A DNA stretch of 64,000 nucleotides from contig JAGMWG010000022.1 of NCBI GenBank assembly GCA_020744225.1, forward strand, positions 558,001 through 622,000. Reading direction: 5' to 3'. Position 1 is the stretch's first letter, and every line of letters begins with the position of its first letter. The notes below the pieces were generated by a model. That model worked only from the letters and a program-made list of their open reading frames with translations. It made no database searches and was not told the origin of the DNA. A program made the translations under genes and the position numbers. Source of the DNA: Paraphoma chrysanthemicola (taxonomy: Eukaryota; Ascomycota; Dothideomycetes; Pleosporales; Phaeosphaeriaceae). Below are positions 55,622-64,000 of the stretch, in pieces.

Positions 55622-57328
55622 CTAGTCGACGCCCTTGTTCTTCGAGCCGAGAGACGGCTGGGTGAAGATTTGCGCACCGTCCTGGAGACGGCGCTCCTCG
55701 TTCTTGCGCCCGTTGACAAAGTCGGGGTAGTTGAGGGTCAGCTCGACGGCGCCGTTGACAACGTGGTCGACGGCCTCGACACCCAACATGAAGGAGTGGT
55801 CCTGGTTGCCGACCTCGTATCGCCATGAGCCGAAACGGCCACGGGACAGAATGTCCTTTGCCTGGAGTGCGGGGAGCAGCTTTGTGAGCACACCCTCGCG
55901 CTCGAGCGATGGAGTGGGGTATCCGTGGTCGAAGCGGCGGTGGTAGGTGGAGACGATCTCGTCGCCCGGCTTGATCATTTCGGTGTTGACCAGGCCCTGG
56001 ATGCAGTCCTTGAGCATGTTCTTCTGGTCGACAGGCTTCATGCTCGACTCCGAGACCTCCAACATGATCGACCAGTATGGGCCAGACTTGGGCTCCGAGG
56101 AGCTGGGCTTCGATCCGTCGGCCAACTGCTGAGTTGCCAGCTTCACATCTGACTGCGGCTGGTTGTATGGGGAGTAGTTGGAGAAGATGGTGGCGCGGTA
56201 GAATGGGCAGTCGTCCTCGGGGAAGTACAGCCAGCACTTGTCGCCAATGCGCTCTGGTCGCTCGCCGCGAAGACCGACACCAATGACGTGTGTGCTCGAG
56301 TAGAAAAGACCCTTGCTGAGGTCAATGAGCTCCTTGTCGCCCATGGTCTCAACCAGGGCGTCCACAGCCATTGTGTTCACCAGCTTCTTGTAGTTGACGA
56401 CAGTGCCGTCCTTCAGGGTCACCTTGTGGCCGTCTGCGTCAACCTTGGTGACTGCGCCCTTGTCGCCATATCGCTTCTTCTCATTGGGGAGTGTGTTGTC
56501 GACAGCGATCCAAATGCCACCGGTGCCGTCTCGTGCGGGGAAGCGGAATGTAGCGTTGGGACCCCAGTTGCCTGCGGTTTTGTTGTGGATGATGTTGTTG
56601 ATGACACCCTTGACGTTGGGTGCAGCGACACGCTCACCGAGCCATTGGCACTGCATCTTGGTGGTAGGCACTGCCCACACCTTGAAGTTGTATGGTCGCA
56701 TGAAGAGATCGGCAATGCCGACGCCCATCTGCCGCAGGATCCACTCGTCAAAGTCCTTGGGCTTTGTGTTCGCCACGCGCGCCTCGAGGGCGGCGTCAAT
56801 CAGGCCATCGACGCACTTTGCCTGGTCGTCCTTGTTCAACATGGACAGGTTGTTCTGGAAGGGATACGGGACCCATTGGCTCTTGCATCGGACGTAGGAT
56901 ATGCGCTGGTGTGTGTACCAGTCCTCGTCTTTTGGTAGTGCCTCGTCGATGACATCGTCAAAGTACTTGTAGTGGGAGAAGATGACGTGGCCGCCGACGT
57001 CGTAGAGCTGAGGCTGTTAGACCCAATGGCAGACAGGAAGGAATTTCGTCACTCACGAAGCCCTCTGGAGTCACATCAGTCGAGGCCAGCCCGCCGGGTG
57101 TCTCGTTGGAGTCGACAATCAGCCATGAGGGGCCATCCTGGGTTGCTTAGCAGTTGCCCCTCCACCACGCACAGTGCAAGCATACAATCTGGTGAAGTCG
57201 CTTTGCTGCTCCCAGACCAGTCGGCCCAGCACCGATGACGAGCACATCAACAGAACTGCAATGTGGTCAGCACGAGCTCGCGAACATGCGGGGCGGTGAG
57301 GGTACATTTCTTCCTTGGCGGAGCCCAT
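55622..57328 (-). CDS. glfA: UDP-galactopyranose mutase (UDP-galactofuranose synthesis)
   Basis: FAD enzyme that converts UDP-galactopyranose into UDP-galactofuranose, donor for wall galactomannan and glycoconjugates. Predicted 519 aa from four exons: 57306-57328 (MGSAKEE), 57186-57255, 57057-57137 and 55622-57007, all in phase. The FAD motif VLVIGAGPTGLGAAKRL follows the first splice, then WLIVDSNETPGGLAS and the conserved GGHVIFSHYKYFDD. Downstream: NFKVWAVPTTKMQCQWLGERV, RFPARDGTGGIW, GDKCWLYFPEDDCPFYRAT, FDHGYPTP, RFGSWRYEVGNQDHSFMLG. It closely resembles fungal UgmA/GlfA in order, length and motifs. The 23-nt first exon is the least certain part. The neighbouring divergent gene is the likely UDP-Galf transporter. 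Confidence 0.95.
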
Positions 57329-58638
57329 CTTTCCCTGCAAGAGCTCTTGAAAACTCGGAACTCTCTTCAAAGTCTGGCGGGCGAGGTTCAACATGTACTC
57401 GGCGCGCGAACGGGCGGTGTAGGGTGTCGTGCGGCGGTGGAGCGCTTTTGGCAGGGCCTGGGGCGTGGTGGAGAAATATAGCTCTGCGATAAAACAAGCG
57501 TGCCAAGGCGATGTTGAGGGTCCATCTGCACAGAGCCCTGGAGCGCGCTCGGCTGGGGAGCTGGATGCGGCAACGCGAGAAAAGGGGCACCAATGCACCA
57601 TTATGGCTGGCAGCCGATCCAGCGACCTGGCTGCCCGTGGGCTCAGCCATTGGCTGCGCGGCGTGCGTCTTGCCTCCCTGCTTCGGCTGAGGCCGTGGGT
57701 GCAACATTTTTCAAGGTGGCAAGCATCATTGGTACTCAAACACGACGCCGCGTCCTCTGGGTATTCTGTTTTATGAAGCACAAGATGGCCAGATGGAGCA
57801 AAACCACGCCTGACACATCCGCCTCTGGGGAGCCGCACCACCAGATGCTCGACGCATCATCTCTGTGCGCGGCTAGTGCGACTCTGTAGACAACCCTGTG
57901 CAGATTCTCTCGAGACGACGACATGCATTACCCCTATTGTGCGCCTCGCTTTGTCGCGCATACATTTCAGCACCGCCAGCGACGACATGGTGGGGCGCGC
58001 AATCACGCCCTCTGCCCTCGTAATCTTGTCGAGGTTGGCAGTCATGGATGGGCAGGTGTATGCGTTGCAGAGTGATTGAGCTATTCTCGGCGCGAGGCTG
58101 CGTGGTACGCGTGCAGTGCTCAAAACTTCACCGTCGATGCAAACGGAACGGCTGCCCGCGGGGAGGTCAAGCGGGAGTTGATTGCGCGTCCTCGGACGGG
58201 TCCACAGCAGATCTGTTTCACGTCGCCTCTTGCTGTAATATCCCGCGCTGCTCCCGTAAATCATTCTAGCACGCTCCCACACCGTTGCCCAGTAGGAGCT
58301 CCCCAATCCGGTGCCCCTGTGAGACGGCCTGGAAGCCTTCGTGCTGATTCCGCTCCGCCCCTCCCCTAGTGCAAATTGCCCATCACTTTTACCACCTCCC
58401 AACATTTCCTGCCGCTCTTTATCTCCTCATTCCCTCTTGTGCGCGCCGTCACAGCTCTTCATTGTTGCTTGTGCCCGCCTTGTGTCTCGCAGCGTCCCAT
58501 CCAACGCGACTACCGACGACCGCACCCATCCGCCGGTAACGAAACTAGCGCCGCGACCATCGATTCTCTTCCACCTTCGCCGCCAACTCTCCTCCACCCC
58601 TTTCGCACTCTCCCTCACCCGCACGACACACCTCAATC
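57329..58638. promoter_or_regulatory. Bidirectional promoter between mutase and transporter genes
   Basis: About 1.3 kb between two start codons in opposite directions. It includes C/T-rich leader sequence before the transporter gene (58360-58620). ORFs inside it overlap heavily on both strands and show no motif. Shared regulation of the two genes is likely but not shown. Confidence 0.45.
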
Positions 58639-59994
58639 ATGTCTTCAGACGAGAAGATGCGCTCCTCAGTGGATGCTGCTCGCGACTCCGAGAAGCTAGT
58701 GCTACCTACGGTCAACCCTGACACAGCGAAGTCTGCGCCAGAGCCAGCCTCCTTCCATCCCGCCGTGTACATTGCGTACGTTAAGCCACTCCACGAGGCA
58801 TAGCAGACGCTGACTGTTGCGCAGAACCTGGATCACGCTCAGCTCGAGCACCATCGTCTTCAACAAGTACATCCTCGACACAGCCAAGTTCCGTACGTAG
58901 CCGCAGTCGCAAACTTTTAGCACGCTCGCTCACGTCCGACAGACTTTCCAATCTTCCTGACAACATGGCATTTGATCTTCGCGACCGTCATGACCCAATT
59001 CCTCGCCCGCTTCACCTCCGTCCTCGACTCAAGAAAGAAGGTTCCCATGACCGGCCGCGTGTACCTCCGCGCCATTGTGCCCATCGGTCTCTTCTTCAGT
59101 CTGAGTTTGATCTGCGGTAACCAGGCATACCTGTACCTGAGTGTGGCATTCATCCAGATGCTCAAGGTGCGTACAACAAGAAATGACAAATTACCCCAAG
59201 ACTGACTTGTCTAGGCTACTACCCCCGTCGCTGTTCTCCTCGCAACGTGGACTCTGGGCATCAAGGAGCCGAACATGAAGACCCTTGGAAACGTGTCATT
59301 CATCGTCATTGGTGTTGTCATCGCTTCCATGGGCGAGATCCAGTTCGTCATGATTGGCTTCCTCTTCCAGGTTGGCGGCATTATCTTCGAGGCCGTCCGC
59401 TTGGTCATGGTCGAGCGTCTCCTCAGCTCCGCCGAATTCAAGATGGACCCACTCGTCTCGCTCTACTACTACGCACCGGCCTGCGCCTGCATGAACGGCT
59501 TCGTGTTGCTCTTTACCGAGCTTCCTGTCTTGACCATGGAGGACATCTACCGCGTTGGTGGTCTTACTCTCTTCGCGAACGCGCTCGTTGCCTTCCTTCT
59601 CAATGTCTCGGTCGTCTTCTTGATCGGAAGGACCTCGTCGCTCGTCCTTACCCTCTCCGGCGTACTCAAGGATATTCTCCTCGTCTTCGCATCCATGTTC
59701 CTCTTCAAGGACCCCGTCACTCTTCTCCAGGCCTTCGGCTACAGCATTGCGCTCGGTGGTCTCGTCTACTACAAGCTTGGCGGCGAGAAGCTCAAGGAGT
59801 TCCTCGGACAAGGCAGCATGAAGTGGCAGGAGTTTGGCCACACTCGCCCAGTCCTTCGCAAGCTGATGGTCTTTGCCGCAGTCGTCATGTCCATGTTCAT
59901 GATCTTGGGCTCTCTCGGACCCCGTTACGCCCCTGACCAGACCGCGAAGGCGTATAGCGGCATCGGCAAGCTCATTGGCGAGAAGGGTGTATGA
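58639..59994 (+). CDS. glfB: Nucleotide-sugar transporter (TPT family), probable Golgi UDP-galactofuranose carrier
   Basis: Predicted 402 aa, four exons (58639-58775, 58825-58892, 58943-59166, 59215-59994) with in-phase GT-AG introns. The protein has about ten membrane helices of the triose-phosphate/nucleotide-sugar transporter family: STIVFNKYIL, FPIFLTTWHLIFATVMTQFL, LICGNQAYLYLSVAFIQMLK, ATTPVAVLLATW, EAVRLVMVERLL, YYYAPACACMNGFVLL and LTLSGVLKDILLVFASMFLF. Cytosolic N- and C-termini are polar. In Aspergillus fumigatus the transporter gene glfB lies next to the mutase gene glfA; the same neighbour here is the main argument for the substrate. By sequence alone it could carry another nucleotide sugar. 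Confidence 0.85.
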
Positions 59995-60951
59995 ACTCGC
60001 TAGGGTAGCAGCTGCACATCTCTAGCTTGTACCAGACTTCTTCGCCGAGTACGGCATCTTCACAAATCATACTTCGCCTCGTGTCTTCCTATACTTTTTT
60101 TTGGTGTACTTTGGGAGTGGGTGGGCAACGGTGTTTTGCAGCATAGACAAGCGGGTCTTTCCATGCCATTGGGGGCCTTTTCCTTCGAACCTTTCAGATG
60201 ATTTAGAACGTCTCTTCACTTGATTCAATTGCATGTCAGGGAGCAACGACTGGAAAATGAAAGTACGCGTTGGTTGTGTTATATATAGATCTTGCAGTGT
60301 CGGCTCGTGCTGGGCTAGGCTGTGACGGGGTATATACTCTTAGCTACATAATGGTAATGCGTGAGAGAAAGATGAGCTTCTCGATTGATGTGACCTGGTG
60401 TGTCTGCCGGGGTCTTGAGATGTGGTTTCACTTGGTGATGTATCAGATACGGTGTGGTTATTACTGCGGGCTTGTTTTTTCAATGCTTCATCCCGACGTA
60501 GAGAAATTCTTCACAAGCGCACTGCAATATGATTGAGGGCAACGAGCCTCGCGCAAACCATAGTGCAGCTATATCACGGTGTGATATTCATACTTTTCTG
60601 TTGTTAGTGATAGTTTCTTTACACGCGCGCACAAGGTGTCGTTCCTAATTTGTGTCCGTCCTACATAGCTGTTGTAGACCATCAGATCTGAAGATGCTGC
60701 GTTACAGAAGCCTAAGTCTACAGAATAAGTTTTTAATTCCGATTCTTCCTACTGAATGCTTTGCGTCTACAGAGGCCGTCCTTGATTGACTTGGCATGGT
60801 GATCACGGCCAGCGCATTTTGACGAGGATTTAGCGGGATATTCGCCAAGGCGCTAGTACTGCCCACACAATCGCAAAATCGAAAGGTCGCAGAACCTCAG
60901 AACTACTAACCCACAGTTTTCGACAACACCACTTGCTCATCACCAGTCAAG
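59995..60951. other. Intergenic region, no gene seen
   Basis: About 960 bp: 3' UTR of the transporter gene, then the promoter of the L18 gene. A frame at 60270-60536 is motif-free. Confidence 0.5.
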
Positions 60952-61777
60952 ATGGGTATCGATCTCGACCGCCATCATGTTCGAGACGGGCACCGCAGTA
61001 TGTGAACCCCCGTCGAGTCGGCGCAGCAATGCGCTGGCGACTGCTGTCTTTTTAGACGCAACATGAAATCTCGAGAGCGCGAGGATTGACGAGTGAACAG
61101 AGGTAGCCAAGTCCACCAACCCCTACGTTAAGCTGTTGGTGCGTCTGTACAAGTTCCTGGCTCGTAAGTAACCCGATCACGATGCGCTGGTTGTGTGTGC
61201 TGACTGCGATAGGCCGTACCGATGCCCCCTTCAACAAGACGGTTCTGCGACGCCTCATGATGTCCAAGATCAACCGACCTCGTAAGACAACCGCACCAAC
61301 GAAAATCGTCAGACGCACTCACTAACCCCGCGACAGCCGTCAGCTTGTCCAAGATCGTTGCGACCGCCGCCAACAAGTACTCGGCAAAGGCACACGAGGG
61401 CAAGACCATTGTCATTGTACGACGCTCAAATTTGCACGCACGAGCATGCTGCTAACCACGATCAGGTCGGCACCGTCACTGACGACAACCGTCTCCTCGA
61501 GCTCCCCAAGCTCTCCATCGCTGCGCTCCGCTTCACTGCGTCCGCCCGCGCCCGCGTCCTCAAGGCCGGCGGTGAGACCCTCACCATCGACGAGGTCGCC
61601 ACCCGCTTCCCCACTGGAGCCAACACCCTCCTCCTCCGTGGACCCAAGAACTCCCGTGAGGCCGTCAAGCATTTCGGCTTCGGTCCCCACTCCCACAAGA
61701 AGCCCTACGTCGAGAGCAAGGGCCGCAAGTTCGAGCGTGCTCGTGGTCGCAGACGGTCGCGTGGTTTCAAGGTCTAA
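60952..61777 (+). CDS. rpl18: 60S ribosomal protein L18
   Basis: Large-subunit ribosomal protein of the eL18 family, predicted 189 aa from five exons: 60952-60997, 61101-61163, 61213-61281, 61337-61416 and 61466-61777. Phases agree throughout and the product is full length. Recognisable blocks: MGIDLDRHHVRDGHRK at the start, LARRTDAPFNKTVLRRL, SKINRPPVSLSKI, VGTVTDDNRLLELPKL, ALRFTASARARVLKAGGE, LRGPKNSREAVKHFG and the basic end FERARGRRRSRGFKV. Four introns in the first third are usual for fungal ribosomal protein genes. Codon use in exon 5 is strongly biased to C-ending codons, as expected for high expression. Confidence 0.96.
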
Positions 61778-62232
61778 GCGTGTGCTGGACGCAGTGCGGT
61801 TTCTCTGGGTTGGCGTGGTCATGGTCATGGGAATTCACTTACGAGGCGCGCATCATGACTGGCAAGGGCTCATTCAAGGCCCGCAAAAAGATACTCAATG
61901 TCTCAATAGGCAATGGAAGCATACCCACGAGCTCTCCCGAGCTCATGAGGTTAACTCATGAAACAACTGAACTGTGTTTTGTGTGAAGTGACGCGCTGTG
62001 ATTCAATTGCCAATATTTGATGACATACATCCACTTCATGAAGATTCAACAGCTGCTTTGTCCGTTTTCGGAGCCGCTTTGCCCTTGATAAAATTTTGGT
62101 GGGCCGAATTTTTCTTTCTACCCCGCCGCTGGCCTATCAAAGCGCGGCACTAGCATACCCACATGAACCCGAAATAGTCACTATACCATTGACATCACCT
62201 TCAACAGCCTTCTTTTAACCTAAACTAACATC
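61778..62232. other. Intergenic region between L18 and ADE2
   Basis: 455 bp: L18 3' UTR and ADE2 promoter. No motif called. Confidence 0.5.
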
Positions 62233-63939
62233 ATGGTTGATAACCGCAGAGTGGGTGTACTGGGTGGCGGCCAACTCGGCCGTATGCTCATTGAAGCCGC
62301 GAATCGCCTCAACGTCCAGATCAACGTTCTCGATGCAGCAGCATCACCAGCAAAGCAAATATCGGCACATGATGGCCACATCGAAGGATCATTTAAGGAT
62401 GCGGCAGCCGTCAAGAAGCTCGCTGAGGCGAGCGACGTAGTCACCGTTGAGATTGAGCATGTTGATACACACATGCTAGAGGAAGTCGCAAGCACAGTCG
62501 TCGTTGAGCCAAGCTGGAAAACACTTCGCATCATCAAGGACAAGTACGCACAGAAAGATTACTTGAAAGAGCACGGGGTCGACGTTGCGGACAGTGTAGA
62601 TTTGGAAGGAAAGGGTGTCGAGGGCCTGAAAGAGGTGGGCGCATCGTATGGCTATCCGTACATGCTGAAGAGCAAGACGGAAGCGTATGACGGCCGCGGG
62701 AACTTCGTCGTCAAGAGCGAGGCGGATGTCGATGCGGCATTCGAGGCGCTAGGCAAGCGACCGCTGTATGCCGAGCGGTGGGCAGAGTTCAGGTTGGAGC
62801 TTGCGGTCATGGTTGTCAAGACGAAGGATGGCGTGCTCACGTTTCCGACCGTGGAGACGGTGCACGAAGACAGCATCTGCAAACTCACATATGCTCCGCC
62901 TCGGAACGTTTCAGAAGAGACGGCCCAAAGAGCGCAAGATCTCGCCAAGAAGGCGATTGGCGCGTTCGAGGGCAAGGGAGTCTTCGGTGTCGAGATGTTC
63001 TTGCTCCAGGATGACAGCCTGCTTGTCAACGAGATCGCTCCGCGACCACATAACTCCGGACACTACACGATCGAAGCGTGTCCACTCTCACAGTACGATG
63101 CACATCTGCGTGCGATCTTAGACTTGCCGATACCTCAGTCAGGCCTTCGGCTTCGCGAGCCATCTATCATGCTGAACATCCTGGGCGGCAAGACACCTGA
63201 CTCACATGTACAAGTGGCTAAGAAGGCGCTGGAGTCACCTAACGCATCGATACATCTCTACGGAAAGGGCGACGCACGTCCAGGTCGCAAGATGGGCCAC
63301 ATCACAATCACCGCACCTACACTCTCAGAAGCAGAGCGAGAAATCCAGCCACTGATTGACTTTGTGGATGAGCAAAAGGGCAAGGCACTTGGACCACGTG
63401 GAGAGAGCTCATCAAAAGAAGCGCCTCTTGTTGCAGTTATAATGGGCTCAGATTCCGATCTGCCTGTCCTACGCGCTGGCCTTGAGATTCTCCAGAAACT
63501 CCAGGTGCCTTTCACCACACGTATCACCTCTGCACATCGCACGCCCGACTGGCTCCGTGAATTCTCGAAGAATGCGTCTAGCACATCTCTCAAAGTTATC
63601 ATCGGAGCAGCTGGTGGTGCTGCACATCTGCCCGGTATGTGCGCATCCTGGACTACCCTCCCAGTGATCGGGCTGCCTGTCAAGGCGACGCACATGGACG
63701 GCTGGGACAGCTTGGTGAGCATGACGCAGATGCCGCGGGGCGAGCCAGTCGCGACAGTTGGTATCAACAACTCTACCAATGCTGCATTGCTAGCGGTGCG
63801 GATACTAGGTGCAGACGACAAGGCCGTCCGGGAGAGGTTGAGGGTGTGGATGGAGGGCAACGAGAAGGAAGTCTTGCGCAAGGACAAACTGCTTCTAGAG
63901 GACGGGTGGGAGGCGTACCTGAAGAGCATGGGCAAATAG
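62233..63939 (+). CDS. ade2: Phosphoribosylaminoimidazole carboxylase (PurK-PurE fusion)
   Basis: De novo purine synthesis: converts AIR to CAIR, with ATP and bicarbonate. Single exon, 568 aa, the usual fungal fusion. The N-terminal PurK-like half begins RVGVLGGGQLGRMLIEAANR and has ATP-grasp blocks YPYMLKSKTEAYDGRGNFV, YAERWAEFRLELAVMVV, GVFGVEMFL and VNEIAPRPHNSGHYTIEAC. The C-terminal PurE-like mutase half (from about 395) has LVAVIMGSDSDLPVLRAGLE, ITSAHRTPDWLREF, IIGAAGGAAHLPGM, and PVIGLPVKATHMDGWDSL. All motifs intact. Loss of function in yeasts gives red colonies. Stop TAG at 63937-63939 leaves only 61 bp of window. Confidence 0.97.
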   Translation: MVDNRRVGVLGGGQLGRMLIEAANRLNVQINVLDAAASPAKQISAHDGHIEGSFKDAAAVKKLAEASDVVTVEIEHVDTHMLEEVASTVVVEPSWKTLRIIKDKYAQKDYLKEHGVDVADSVDLEGKGVEGLKEVGASYGYPYMLKSKTEAYDGRGNFVVKSEADVDAAFEALGKRPLYAERWAEFRLELAVMVVKTKDGVLTFPTVETVHEDSICKLTYAPPRNVSEETAQRAQDLAKKAIGAFEGKGVFGVEMFLLQDDSLLVNEIAPRPHNSGHYTIEACPLSQYDAHLRAILDLPIPQSGLRLREPSIMLNILGGKTPDSHVQVAKKALESPNASIHLYGKGDARPGRKMGHITITAPTLSEAEREIQPLIDFVDEQKGKALGPRGESSSKEAPLVAVIMGSDSDLPVLRAGLEILQKLQVPFTTRITSAHRTPDWLREFSKNASSTSLKVIIGAAGGAAHLPGMCASWTTLPVIGLPVKATHMDGWDSLVSMTQMPRGEPVATVGINNSTNAALLAVRILGADDKAVRERLRVWMEGNEKEVLRKDKLLLEDGWEAYLKSMGK

Positions 63940-64000
63940 ACGTCCAAGCTGCATTGCGGAGCATAATGTCCGAGCTTGGTGTTCACTAAATGCAACACAG

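Noticed and set aside
1..64000. tRNA, rRNA, intact transposon or phage-like genes
   Set aside because: Scanned by eye for T-loop-like motifs, terminal repeats and transposase/reverse-transcriptase blocks; none convincing. A tRNAscan or repeat search would be decisive.

Overview
The window is nuclear DNA of a filamentous ascomycete (Pezizomycotina), probably a Dothideomycete; the class is inference from gene content, not a measured phylogeny. The signs are many short GT-AG introns (about 45-100 nt) with CTAAC/CTCAC-like branch points, a fused ADE2, a Zn2Cys6 regulator, a HET-domain protein, a Crh-type GPI-anchored wall enzyme, and the galactofuranose genes UDP-galactopyranose mutase and its likely transporter. 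I rebuilt exon structures by hand from splice sites and reading phase. No rRNA, tRNA, CRISPR array or intact transposon was recognised.

Layout. 1-1.7 kb: 3' part of hexokinase and a small VOC/glyoxalase-fold protein. 3.0-12.5 kb: an accessory block with a pseudo-hydrolase/TPR protein, a divergent HET-domain gene carrying an in-frame stop near its start, and a multi-pass membrane protein. 13.6-17.4 kb: Zn2Cys6 regulator, single-pass surface protein, decayed coding tail. 19.9-23.4 kb: Wee1 kinase behind a long leader with forkhead-type sites. 25.3-34.5 kb: beta-lactamase-fold serine hydrolase (with a nonsense codon), SnoaL-like protein, F-box protein, secreted GMC oxidoreductase. 36.2-40 kb: secreted daf-2-domain-like protein, a 76-aa six-cysteine secreted peptide, cyclase-family protein.

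40.3-47.8 kb is a conserved core: Gyp1-like Rab GAP, the divergent mRNA 3'-end factor Hrp1 (with a 1.35-kb intron) and PRO2. 48-51.8 kb: a sugar-porter gene between two AT-rich tracts. 52.4-53.9 kb: Crh-like GH16 wall transglycosylase. 55.6-60 kb: divergent UDP-galactopyranose mutase and nucleotide-sugar transporter genes, together a plausible UDP-galactofuranose supply unit. 61-64 kb: ribosomal protein L18 and ADE2.

Housekeeping genes look intact, whereas accessory genes show damage: in-frame stops in the HET gene, the beta-lactamase-like gene and the tail after the surface protein. The best candidates for something undescribed are the pseudo-hydrolase/TPR + HET + membrane-protein locus (3-12.5 kb) and the six-cysteine secreted peptide (37.9-38.2 kb).
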